Positions 9,951 to 17,826 of a stretch of 64,000 bases of DNA are shown piece after piece. Each line of letters opens with the position of its first letter. Position 1 is the stretch's first letter. The notes beneath the pieces were generated by a model. That model saw nothing but the letters and a program-made list of their open reading frames with translations. It had not been told where the DNA came from and did no database searches. The position numbers and the translations under genes are program-made. Location: positions 389,895 through 453,894 of the forward strand of contig NZ_JAKKUV010000001.1 of the NCBI RefSeq assembly GCF_021864465.1. Reading direction: 5' to 3'. This DNA is from Hyphobacterium sp. SN044. Lineage in GTDB: Bacteria > Pseudomonadota > Alphaproteobacteria > Caulobacterales > Maricaulaceae.

Positions 9951-11285
9951 TCAACGCACCAGTCGCGCCGACAGGGAATTGGATTCCGGCACGATGTTGC
10001 GCAGCTCGTCAGGATAGCCTGCATAGCGGCGATCGCGCGTGTTCACGTCGCCCTCCGGGAAGTTGATGAACACCGTGCCGTCGCCTTCCCAGCTGGCACC
10101 CTCGACGATCCACACCGCCCATTCGTGCTGGACCTGGTGCATGTGTTGATAGGAGTTCCGCCGGTCATTGACCCAGATCAGCTTGGCGAGGGGCATGTAG
10201 ATGACGCCCTCGATGTCGATCAGGCTGCCATCAAAGGCGTTCCGGTCGCTGTCATTGAGGCCCATGATCGCCATGCCGGCATAGGTGCCGGTGTCCGGCG
10301 CGGACAGGATGACCGTGGCGTCTTCCCATTCGAAGTTCACGTCGTCGCCGAAGATCAGTGTTACGTCCTGGCCCGTGACCCGTGCACCATCGATCGTGAA
10401 ATCCCCAAAGAAATAATACGTACCCGGTTCCAGATGCGTCGTCCGTTCGACGGACACATCCTCGCAATAGGTACCGGGTTCGAGGCGGCCATTGCCGGTG
10501 CGAATCCGCACGCGCTCGTGGACCGCATCGGAACCCGGGTCCCGGCAATCCGCTGCGCCGCGCAGGGCGTTCGTGACCCGCGAATGCCCGATCGGATCCG
10601 GAATGACATAGGCGTTCAGGAAGGTGCCTGACGGGATGTAGTCGGTCAGGGGGCCCGGGCAGTGGTCGGGGTCGACACCAGCATGATGGCCGCCACCGAC
10701 GGTCTGGACCATGCGCGCGTTGAGATAGTTGTCGCAGGAGTGCAGGTCGACGACATCGTCGAAATCGTCGGAATTGCCGTAGAAGAGACAATTCGGGGCT
10801 TCGATCCGGACTTCGTCGTGCAGTTCGATCGTGTGCTTCTCGTGCTCGTCCATCGACATCCAGCACGCATCGCCCCAGGTCCGGGCGGTGGTGCCTGCTG
10901 AACGGACGTCGAGACGCAAATCCTCGATGCCGAGAAGGCCAACCAGCATTGTCGGGATCGTCGCCTGTGCATGGGCGGTGAGCACGGCGTTGTCGCTGCT
11001 GTAGTCCCATGCCCATTGGACCGTGGGCTCGAAATTCAGCCGGAAGCGCGTCGCTTCGTAAAACTCCTGCGCGGCTTCCATGCGTTCGTCATCTTCGCCA
11101 TCGAAGGCGACACCGGCGAGAACCGCACCGTCCATGATGGCCTGAAGATCGCGTTCGGCGTTCAGTCGAGCGCCGAATTCGACCGCGCCGCCGCCCAGCC
11201 CGATCAGCACGGGAATGGCCAGTGTCGCGATCACGGCGACATTGGCATTCGTGTGCCCCATAAAACGACGTAAGAAATTGCGCAT
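9951..11285 (-). CDS. TadE/TadG-like (Flp pilus-assembly type) protein
   Basis: A 444-aa protein started at the ATG with a GGAGGT site. The N-terminus has the Tad_G motif: a short basic head, then NANVAVIATLAIPVLIGLGG (about 13-32) followed by EFGARLNAERDLQAIMDGAVLAG. The remainder is extracytoplasmic and cysteine-bearing, with repeated short strands (TYYFFGDFTIDGARVTGQDV) resembling a right-handed beta-helix. TadG proteins are pseudopilin-like envelope parts of Tad pili, yet no other tad or cpa gene is in this window, so this may be a stand-alone secreted factor. Confidence 0.8.
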   Translation of the reverse strand: MRNFLRRFMGHTNANVAVIATLAIPVLIGLGGGAVEFGARLNAERDLQAIMDGAVLAGVAFDGEDDERMEAAQEFYEATRFRLNFEPTVQWAWDYSSDNAVLTAHAQATIPTMLVGLLGIEDLRLDVRSAGTTARTWGDACWMSMDEHEKHTIELHDEVRIEAPNCLFYGNSDDFDDVVDLHSCDNYLNARMVQTVGGGHHAGVDPDHCPGPLTDYIPSGTFLNAYVIPDPIGHSRVTNALRGAADCRDPGSDAVHERVRIRTGNGRLEPGTYCEDVSVERTTHLEPGTYYFFGDFTIDGARVTGQDVTLIFGDDVNFEWEDATVILSAPDTGTYAGMAIMGLNDSDRNAFDGSLIDIEGVIYMPLAKLIWVNDRRNSYQHMHQVQHEWAVWIVEGASWEGDGTVFINFPEGDVNTRDRRYAGYPDELRNIVPESNSLSARLVR

Positions 11286-11450
11286 GACGACCTCCATAGG
11301 GAAATCTGCGTATTTCAGAGGTCAGTTAATCACTCGATTCGTAACAAGAAACTTAAGATCCGTCTAAATCGGCCATTGGCTTTAACGCTTCGGTAGTATT
11401 TGGCCCCGTCCTTGCGGCGCACCCCGACCGGGTCATCTCGGAGAGGGGCC

Positions 11451-12521
11451 ATGCCGTTTCAGATCGTTACAATCCGGCCAGGTGAACTGAGCGCTGACGA
11501 TCATGTCCGGTGGTCCGTCGCCATCGCCCGAGGCGACAAATACTCCCCGCTCTTTCATCCCGATTTCGTTCGATTGGTCGCACAGGCGCGGGGGGACGTT
11601 CAGATCATCCGTGCCGAAGACCGAAGGGGGCGGCTGGGCTTTCTGCCGCTGCATCGGCGGCAATTCGGATTCTCGCGGCCGATCGCCGCGACGTTCAGCG
11701 ACTATCATGGCGCGATCCGGGAACCGGGCTTTGACCTGGAACCCGAGACGCTGCTGCGAGCGGCAGGCATCAGACGCTACAAGTATTTCGGGCGTATCGG
11801 ACCGGGCTTGAAGCCGGCGGGCCGTGGGCTGCGCGCCGACTGTCTGGATGGGTATCCGGCACCCTTCGAACATTTCGAGACGCAACACGCGAAGAAGGCC
11901 AAGCAGCTTCGCCGCCTGCGCCGCAAGCTGGAACGGGAACAGGGCGCGGTCGAACTCATCCTTGGCGACGACCGGCCGGAAACGTTCGACCGGCTGTGGG
12001 CGTGGAAGGAAAGCCAGTTTCGGGAGACCGGGCGTCACAACGTCCTGCGCCCGCTCTGGGCCGTTGAGTTGATGAACCGCCTGCACGAAGGCGGACGCGG
12101 TGAGGTAAGCGGGTTTGTCGCCTCACTCAATGTGAATGGCGAGCCGATTGCCACTGAATTCGGACCGCGCTGGCGCGGGGCCTTCCATCCCTGGATCGCT
12201 GCCTACGATCCGGCATTCGCCGAGTATTCGCCCGGCCATCTGCTGGTCGCGGGCCTGCTTGAAGGGATGCGCGACGCCGGCCTTGATCGTTATGACCTCG
12301 GCCATGACGACGCGCCCTACAAGGCGATGTTCGCCAACACATCCGTCGCTCTGACGGCCGGCGCCTGGCGGGCTGATGGAGCACGGGAAGCCACCTTCAA
12401 CCTCCCGGGACTGGCCGGACAGATTTCACGCCGTTGGGAACAGATCTGTCTCGCGGAGAATGACGCGGCCGGCCTGCTTTCCGGCGCGGCAACGGCCGCA
12501 ATCTCTCTGATCCGCCGATAG
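11451..12521 (+). CDS. GNAT acetyltransferase, CelD/FemAB-like (BioF2-type)
   Basis: A 356-aa protein; the ATG is preceded by GGAGAGGGG. The C-terminal half is a GNAT_6-type (PF13480-like) domain: KKAKQLRRLRRKLERE, FDRLWAWKESQFRETGR (about 180), SLNVNGEPIATEFG, and SPGHLLVAGLLEGMRDAG... YDLGHDDAPYKAMF (about 260-300). Such proteins are linked to polysaccharide or lipid acylation and peptidoglycan-type aminoacyl transfer. It is the first gene of a tight three-gene set with a membrane protein and a cupin, so they probably modify one product together; the product is unknown. Confidence 0.82.
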   Translation: MPFQIVTIRPGELSADDHVRWSVAIARGDKYSPLFHPDFVRLVAQARGDVQIIRAEDRRGRLGFLPLHRRQFGFSRPIAATFSDYHGAIREPGFDLEPETLLRAAGIRRYKYFGRIGPGLKPAGRGLRADCLDGYPAPFEHFETQHAKKAKQLRRLRRKLEREQGAVELILGDDRPETFDRLWAWKESQFRETGRHNVLRPLWAVELMNRLHEGGRGEVSGFVASLNVNGEPIATEFGPRWRGAFHPWIAAYDPAFAEYSPGHLLVAGLLEGMRDAGLDRYDLGHDDAPYKAMFANTSVALTAGAWRADGAREATFNLPGLAGQISRRWEQICLAENDAAGLLSGAATAAISLIRR

Positions 12522-12530
12522 GAGGATGTG

Positions 12531-13313
12531 ATGAATTTGAGCGTCGAACATGCCGGTCCCGCGATTGCCCTTCTTGGTGCGGGCCTGATCGCCGCCCCGA
12601 TCGCTTTGGATTTTGCGCGCAATCGCCTGAGCTCGGGCTGGGCATCCCTGGTCCTTCCCGCTGGCCTTGCCGCGGTTGTGCTCGCTGGCGCTCTGCTCAG
12701 CGCCTGGCACAACCGGTCCGGCGAACCGCTTGTCTGGCTGTTCGGGTCCGAGACCGTCGACTTCGGCCTGTCGGAGTTTGGCGTCGTCTTCGCGCTGTGC
12801 GCCGCTACCGCCATGCTGGGCTGGCTTGCAATACGTGAAGACAATTGGGGACGCTGGGCATTCGCACTGGCCGGTTTCGCCGCCTTCCTGATTGCTGGCG
12901 AAGAACTCAGCTGGGGCCAGTGGATTTTCCACTGGTCGACGCCGGAGTCGATTGCAGCGGTCAATCTGCAGCAGGAAACCAATCTGCATAACCTCGTCGA
13001 TCCGCGCCTGTACGACATTGTCTACGGCATTGCCGGCTTCGCCATCCTTCTGGTCGCCTCGGGACTTTACTTCTTCGGCAGCCGGGTCTGGTCCGGCGAT
13101 GGCTTCCTCTCGCGCATGGTCGGTACAGCGACCCGCTGGCTCCGTTGCAGCCATTCCGGTGCGGTCCTGACCCTGTCGACCGCGGTCCTTCTGCAGCACG
13201 AATTGTTCGAGGAATATGTGGAATTCCTGTTGGGTGCGGCCGCTGTGCTGTTCCTGCTTTCGGTCGTCAGGGATCAGCGCGGCACGACTCGACTGGAGGC
13301 CGTCCATGTCTGA
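12531..13313 (+). CDS. Polytopic membrane protein with conserved E-E-x-S-W-G-Q / E-T-N-L-H-N motif
   Basis: A 260-aa protein with about seven hydrophobic helices. The ATG 5 nt after AGGAGG is preferred over an overlapping GTG at 12528. Between helices 4 and 5 it has AGEELSWGQWIFHWSTPE (about 122-139) and QQETNLHNL (about 145-153). I recall this acidic/His motif as recurrent in uncharacterised membrane proteins. A further HELFEEYVEFLLG lies near residue 225. Conserved Glu and His at the membrane face could be catalytic. It starts 9 nt after the GNAT stop and its end overlaps the cupin start by 8 nt, so the three are translationally coupled. Confidence 0.75.
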   Translation: MNLSVEHAGPAIALLGAGLIAAPIALDFARNRLSSGWASLVLPAGLAAVVLAGALLSAWHNRSGEPLVWLFGSETVDFGLSEFGVVFALCAATAMLGWLAIREDNWGRWAFALAGFAAFLIAGEELSWGQWIFHWSTPESIAAVNLQQETNLHNLVDPRLYDIVYGIAGFAILLVASGLYFFGSRVWSGDGFLSRMVGTATRWLRCSHSGAVLTLSTAVLLQHELFEEYVEFLLGAAAVLFLLSVVRDQRGTTRLEAVHV

Positions 13314-14226
13314 CGGGCACGATATCCGGGTCTATGACTCCGGCGCGTTCGATGGCCGCTCCGCTCACTTCGGACGCGAGGTTCAGCGTTTCCGTCACTG
13401 TCTGCACCAACGTCCGGTGTTCACCGATGATGGCCTGATCGAATTGCTCGATCGCTATCCGCGCCAGCATATCGGCGTGTTCACGATGGGGGACACGCCC
13501 GACACCTGGCGGCGCGGGCGTCTGGGCCAGATCGGTGGAGCGGAACTGCTCGAGCGCGTGCGCGACGGTCGTCTGTGGCTCAATTTGCGCGGAGCGAGCG
13601 AACACGACGCGGACATGTCAGCGATCCGGGACGCCATCTTCGGCGAGACCCGGGCGAATGTCCCCGGCTTCCACCCATTCCGTGCCGATGCCGGGCTACT
13701 GATTTCGTCGCCGAATGCGCGGGTCTTCTATCATCTCGACATTCCGCGTGTGATGCTGTTCCACCTGCGCGGACACAAGCGCTTCTACGTCTATCCGCGG
13801 GAGGCGGGCTATATCCAGCCATCCGATCTGGAAAATGTCGCGCGCGGTCTGACCGAAGAGGAAATCCCTTACGTTGCCGGCCTTGATGCTGGTGCGCAGG
13901 TCTTCGATCTCGAACCGGGAGAGATGGTCCACTGGCCGCAGAACGCGCCGCACCGGATCGACAATGGCGGCGATCTGAACGTCTCGCTCTCAGTCGAATT
14001 CATGACGCCGCTGGCGCTGATGCGCGCCAATGCGCTTTACGCCAATGGCTGGCTGCGGGAGCGTTTCGGCGCGCAGGCCGGTCTCGAATGGCAGCCGTCG
14101 CTTGCATGGGCCTGGAAGGCGCCGCTGGCGCAGGCCTTGCGCAAGGTGGTCGCGTCAAAGCGCAAATGTAAGGCTCCACTTCCGCCCAGCTTCACCCTCG
14201 GGACGTCCGGGCTTCAATTCGAATGA
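13306..14226 (+). CDS. Cupin-like (JmjC/Cupin_8-type) protein
   Basis: A 306-aa protein beginning MSDGHDIRVYDSG, overlapping the membrane-protein gene by 8 nt. The cupin core reads YHLDIPRVMLFHLRGHKRFYV (His about 144; His about 157), then FDLEPGEMVHWPQNAPHRID (His about 210 and 217). This is a JmjC-like double-stranded beta-helix that could hold Fe(II)/2-oxoglutarate, although a full H-x-D/E...H triad is only partly visible. It may be a hydroxylase acting on the product of its two upstream partners. Terminated at 14251-14276. Confidence 0.8.
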   Translation: MSDGHDIRVYDSGAFDGRSAHFGREVQRFRHCLHQRPVFTDDGLIELLDRYPRQHIGVFTMGDTPDTWRRGRLGQIGGAELLERVRDGRLWLNLRGASEHDADMSAIRDAIFGETRANVPGFHPFRADAGLLISSPNARVFYHLDIPRVMLFHLRGHKRFYVYPREAGYIQPSDLENVARGLTEEEIPYVAGLDAGAQVFDLEPGEMVHWPQNAPHRIDNGGDLNVSLSVEFMTPLALMRANALYANGWLRERFGAQAGLEWQPSLAWAWKAPLAQALRKVVASKRKCKAPLPPSFTLGTSGLQFE

Positions 14227-14250
14227 GGTCGGTGTCCATCCGGGAAACGA

Positions 14251-14276
14251 AAAAGACGCCCGAAAGGGGCGTCTTT
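14251..14276. terminator. Bidirectional terminator hairpin
   Basis: The stem aaaagacgccc / ggggcgtctttt around loop gaaa has A-runs and T-runs on both sides. It serves the cupin operon (+) and the 14335-14550 gene (-). It has the same layout, including the flanking caattc, as the pckA terminator at 14909-14934. Confidence 0.8.
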
Positions 14277-14350
14277 TCAATTCGAACCAGGCCAGAGACC
14301 TGGGCCAGAGCCGCCCGCAACAGAGCGGCCTGATTCACGCGCGGCGCGCT
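14251..14350 (-). repeat. Diverged copy of the pckA 3' end plus terminator
   Basis: Two blocks match: terminator + caattc + 41 nt + gcggcctgattcacgcgcgg here, and terminator + caattc + 41 nt + gcggcctggttcacgcgcgg at 14909-15004. The spacing is identical and 25 of 27 bases agree over the coding block. On the minus strand this copy encodes APRVNQAAL, the exact pckA C-terminal peptide, in a frame different from that of the small gene ending at 14335. Confidence 0.65.
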
Positions 14351-14550
14351 GGCTCATCATCCGGATTGCATGGTCCCATGCCTTCGTTTTCCGCCCGGTT
14401 GATCGCACGGCGATCGGGCTCGGAAAGCGCGTTGTGTCCGGTTCGGCCCTCGGGCGGGACGCGTGTCCGGGATGGCGGATTGCCCGGTGACTGCCGGAAC
14501 ATGCGCAGCGTGGGACGAAGCGGGCTGCGGGAAATGGGACGTATCTTCAT
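14335..14550 (-). CDS. Small basic hypothetical protein
   Basis: A 71-aa, Arg/Pro-rich protein (MKIRPISRSPLRPTLRMFRQ...). Support is a good Shine-Dalgarno (AGGAG, 6 nt before the ATG) and a terminator 60 nt after the stop. No family is recognised, and it has no signal peptide or membrane segment. Its last residues run into the diverged pckA tail copy in another frame, so the present C-terminus may be recent. It could be a real small gene or a chance frame. Confidence 0.4.
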   Translation of the reverse strand: MKIRPISRSPLRPTLRMFRQSPGNPPSRTRVPPEGRTGHNALSEPDRRAINRAENEGMGPCNPDDEPARRA

Positions 14551-14908
14551 CGGAAACTCCTGACGCGAGCCGGGCAGGTGTGCCGGTTCGCTGATCGGTT
14601 ATGCCCTCGGGTGACCAACCGCGTCGCCGGCGGCAGGCATCGGAGAGGTCGGGACTTCAGCCAGCACGTCAGCGATCGTGACCGGGCCGGAGTATTCCGG
14701 CTTCGCGCCGCGCGGCCGAGGCATGCGGGAGTCGTAACGCCCAAGCCTGATTCCCCGACTGTTTAAATGTGACATAAATAACGCCTTTCAAATTGAAGCA
14801 ATAATAATTAAATGGCGATTGCATTACGAAAAACAAGATCAATAAAAAGAAAAACAAATATATTTATTTGTTGCCGAGTCGCGCGCCGTGCGGTCGCTTG
14901 CGCCAGAA
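14551..14908. other. Gene-free interval with an AT-rich core
   Basis: No convincing gene lies between the small gene start (14550) and the pckA terminator. Bases 14761-14870 are strikingly AT-rich for this genome (for example ataataattaaatgg, aaaaagaaaaacaaatatat). It could be the promoter or leader region of the minus-strand small gene, or the scar of an insertion. I see no terminal repeats and no transposase remnant. Confidence 0.6.
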
Positions 14909-14934
14909 AAAAGGCGCCCCGCGGGGCGCCTTTT
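14903..14934 (-). terminator. pckA terminator
   Basis: Perfect palindrome aaaaggcgcccc-gc-ggggcgcctttt (14909-14934), 24 nt beyond the pckA stop, with a six-T run in the minus-strand direction. Confidence 0.88.
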
Positions 14935-14957
14935 CCAATTCAGCGATGGCGCGAGGC

Positions 14958-16589
14958 CTATTCCGCAGCGACGCGGGACAGGGCGGCCTGGTTCACGCGC
15001 GGCGCGGCTGCGATGACGTAGGGCGCGACATGGTCCTCGTACTTGCCAAAGTTCTCGATGAACATCGCCGCAAGGCGGGCGGCCTGAACGTCATAGGCGT
15101 CGCCATCGGCCCAGGTCGAACGCGGGTTCAGGATCTGATCCTCCACGCCCGGAACCGAGGTCGGCACCATGAAGCCGAAATTCGGATCTTCGCGGTAGGT
15201 CGCGTTCTTCAGCGTGCCGTCGAGGGCGGCGTTCAGAAGCGTGCGCGTGACCTTGATCGGCATGCGGTGACCGGTGCCATAGGCACCTGACGTCCAGCCC
15301 GTATTGACGAGCCAGCAATCGACGCCGTGTTCGGCGATCAGTTCGCGCAGCAGCGCGCCGTATTCGGCCGGGTGACGCGGCATGAAGGGACCGCCGAAGC
15401 AGGCCGAGAAGGTCGCCGTCGGTTCTTTCACGCCCTTTTCCGTACCGGCCACCTTGGCAGTGTAGCCCGACAGGAAGTGATACATGGCCTGCGCCGGGGT
15501 CAGCTTGGCGATCGGCGGCATCACGCCATAGGCGTCGCAGGTCAGCATGACGAGGTTTTTCGGCTGACCGCAGCGGCCCGTTGCGCTGGCGTTCGGAATG
15601 GCGTGGATCGGATAGGCGCCGCGGCTGTTCTCCGCCAGCGTCGCATCGTCGAGATCGAGTTTCCGGGTCACCGGGTCCATCACGACGTTTTCCAGCACCG
15701 TGCCCCACTGTTTCGTGGTGGCGAAGATTTCCGGCTCGGCCTCGGCCGACAGGCGGATCATCTTGGCGTAACAGCCGCCTTCGAAGTTGAAGAGGCCGTT
15801 TTCCGACCAGCCATGCTCGTCGTCGCCGACAAGGGTGCGGCTGGCGTCCGCGGACAGCGTCGTCTTGCCGGTGCCCGACAGGCCGAAGAAGATGGCAGCA
15901 TTGTCGTTCTCGGTCGTGTTGACCGAGCAATGCATCGGCATCACGCCCTTCGCGGGCAAGAGATAGTTCAGGATGGTGAAGACCGACTTCTTGGTCTCGC
16001 CGGCGTAGGATGTGCCGCCGATCAGCACCATGCGGCGGTTGAAGTCGACCGCGATGATCGTCTCGCTGCGGCAGCCATGGCGCGCGGGATCGGCCTTGAA
16101 GCTCGGCAGGTTCACGATGGTGAACTGGGCTTCGAAATCATTCAACTCGTGGGCTTCCGGACGGCGAAGCAGGTGGCGGATGAACAGGTTGTGCCAGGCC
16201 AGCTCGTTGACGATGGTCACGGGCAGGCGATGGTCCAGGTCGGCGCCGCCGAACAGGTCCTGGACGAAGAGCTCCTTGCCCTTCATGTGGGCCTTGAAGT
16301 CTTCCCACAGCGCCGCGAACTGGTCGGACGTCATGGAGGCGTTCTTTTCCCACCAGACCGTGTCTTCGGTGGTCTCGTCGCGGACGGTGAACTTGTCGTT
16401 GGCGGAGCGGCCGGTATGGGCCCCGGTCTTCACAACCAGCGGGCCGCCTTCGGCGATTTCGCCTTCGCCGCGCTTGACGGCTTCCTGATAGAGCGCGGCC
16501 TCATTGAGATTGCGGTAAACCGCGGCGGCGCCTTCGACGCCCAGATGTTCCAGACCCGTCGCTTGGCCGTTCGTCGCCACTGAAGACAT
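14958..16589 (-). CDS. pckA: Phosphoenolpyruvate carboxykinase (ATP)
   Basis: A 543-aa protein, full length for the ATP-dependent family. It has [12 protein letters not shown] near the N-terminus, the Walker-type P-loop [13 protein letters not shown] (about 236-248), the metal-site region [10 protein letters not shown], and the C-terminal [14 protein letters not shown]. It converts oxaloacetate and ATP to PEP and CO2, the entry step of gluconeogenesis, which fits a genome that also makes methylmalonyl-CoA mutase. The start MSSVATNG, preceded by GGGGGA, is preferred over an upstream in-frame ATG at 16631. A diverged copy of its 3' end lies at 14251-14350. Confidence 0.97.
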   Translation of the reverse strand: MSSVATNGQATGLEHLGVEGAAAVYRNLNEAALYQEAVKRGEGEIAEGGPLVVKTGAHTGRSANDKFTVRDETTEDTVWWEKNASMTSDQFAALWEDFKAHMKGKELFVQDLFGGADLDHRLPVTIVNELAWHNLFIRHLLRRPEAHELNDFEAQFTIVNLPSFKADPARHGCRSETIIAVDFNRRMVLIGGTSYAGETKKSVFTILNYLLPAKGVMPMHCSVNTTENDNAAIFFGLSGTGKTTLSADASRTLVGDDEHGWSENGLFNFEGGCYAKMIRLSAEAEPEIFATTKQWGTVLENVVMDPVTRKLDLDDATLAENSRGAYPIHAIPNASATGRCGQPKNLVMLTCDAYGVMPPIAKLTPAQAMYHFLSGYTAKVAGTEKGVKEPTATFSACFGGPFMPRHPAEYGALLRELIAEHGVDCWLVNTGWTSGAYGTGHRMPIKVTRTLLNAALDGTLKNATYREDPNFGFMVPTSVPGVEDQILNPRSTWADGDAYDVQAARLAAMFIENFGKYEDHVAPYVIAAAPRVNQAALSRVAAE

Positions 16590-16760
16590 ATCGTCCCCCG
16601 TCTCAGCAGGTCGCGTGCCTGTTACCGGCACGCCTCACCCGATCCACTTCACCTTACCCCGTGCGGGCGCCGGAATCACCCCCGTCTGGGTCGTTCCGGG
16701 ACGCCGCGTGCGGGCCGCTATAAAGGAAGAGCAAGCCGCCTGCCAGTCTGTCCGGTCTCG

Positions 16761-17651
16761 CTAGCTGCCATCCGGTAACGGAATATGTTCGGATTCACCG
16801 GGGGGCAGGCGGAACACGCTGTCCACGAAACCGGCTTTGGCGGAGGCAGACCAGTCGCGTTTGGCTTGTTCTATGCGCTCCGGGCGGCTCGAGACCAGAT
16901 TCCAGAATATTTGACGCTTCCCGGTCAGAGGCGCGCCGCCGCACAGGAAAACATGGCCTTCCTTAAGGGCGCGGATCTCCGGTTCATGGCCGGGATCGAG
17001 CACCGCCATGGTTCCAACCGGCAAGACTTCGCCATCAATCGTGATGTCGCCCGTAGCGGCGTAGACGGCCCGGTCCTCGTGCTCGGCAGGCACGGTGACG
17101 GCGCTGCCTTCCGGCATGCGGGCGTGAACGTAGAGCGTCGGCGAGAAGACCTCGACCGGCGAGGTGCGCCCGTGCGATGTGCCGAGGATCAGCCGAAGCG
17201 TCGCGCCGCCCTCGCTCCATTCCGGCAGGCTGGAGCCCGGATGGTGATGGAAGGACGGTTCGATTTCTTCCTTGTCTTCGGGCAGGGCGATCCAGGTCTG
17301 GATGCCGCTCATCGTGAAGCCGCGTTCGCGCGCTTCTGCGCCGGTCCGCTCGGAATGAACGATGCCGCGCCCCGCCGTCATCCAGTTCACGTCGCCGGGG
17401 CGGATCGTCTGGAAACAGCCCAGGCTGTCATTGTGGTCCATCTCGCCTTCGATCAGATAGGTGACGGTCGCCAGCCCGATATGCGGGTGGGGTCGCACAT
17501 CGATGCCCTTTCCGGGCGCGAAGGTCGCCGGACCCATCTGGTCGAAGAAGATGAAGGGGCCGACGGTGCGGCGGCCTGCGGCCGGCAGAACGCGGCGCAC
17601 GGAAAACCCGCCGATATCGCGTTCGCGGCCCTCGATCATGCGCTCGATCAT
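16761..17651 (-). CDS. Pirin family protein
   Basis: A 296-aa bicupin. The N-terminal cupin holds the metal ligands in RPHPHIGLATVTYLIEGEM (about 54-72), and the conserved MTAGRGIVHSERT follows (about 90-102). The C-terminal pirin domain ends with LPEDKEEIEP...HVFLCGGAPLTGKR. Bacterial pirins are Fe(II) proteins, some with quercetin 2,3-dioxygenase activity and others acting in redox control of metabolism; the exact role here is unknown. The ATG with GGAGGT is chosen over an upstream ATG at 17681. It is transcribed divergently from the M28 peptidase. Confidence 0.93.
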   Translation of the reverse strand: MIERMIEGRERDIGGFSVRRVLPAAGRRTVGPFIFFDQMGPATFAPGKGIDVRPHPHIGLATVTYLIEGEMDHNDSLGCFQTIRPGDVNWMTAGRGIVHSERTGAEARERGFTMSGIQTWIALPEDKEEIEPSFHHHPGSSLPEWSEGGATLRLILGTSHGRTSPVEVFSPTLYVHARMPEGSAVTVPAEHEDRAVYAATGDITIDGEVLPVGTMAVLDPGHEPEIRALKEGHVFLCGGAPLTGKRQIFWNLVSSRPERIEQAKRDWSASAKAGFVDSVFRLPPGESEHIPLPDGS

Positions 17652-17764
17652 CCTGCACCTCCATGCTTCTGATGGCCGCAATGTAGACCCGCCCGGCGCG
17701 CCTGAAACCCGCGACCTCGCGAAAACGTCATTCCGGTTTGGAACAGATACGCGCAGCCCCGGCG

Positions 17765-17794
17765 TTGAGCCGCCGCGCGGGCTCGGCTAGCGTC
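17765..17794 (+). promoter_or_regulatory. Candidate housekeeping promoter for the M28 peptidase gene
   Basis: ttgagcc and ggctagcgtc, separated by about 14 nt, resemble the Caulobacter-type sigma-70 consensus (TTGACGS, N10-14, GCTANAWC). It lies 30 nt before the ATG at 17827. Fits by eye only. Confidence 0.3.
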
Positions 17795-17826
17795 GCCGCG
17801 ATTTTTCAATCCGGGGAGTGGGAGCC

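Noticed and set aside
14669-14857. 62-codon minus-strand frame starting in the AT-rich patch
   Set aside because: Starts in low-complexity T-rich DNA and turns into antisense-like sequence; no ribosome site and no similarity recognised.
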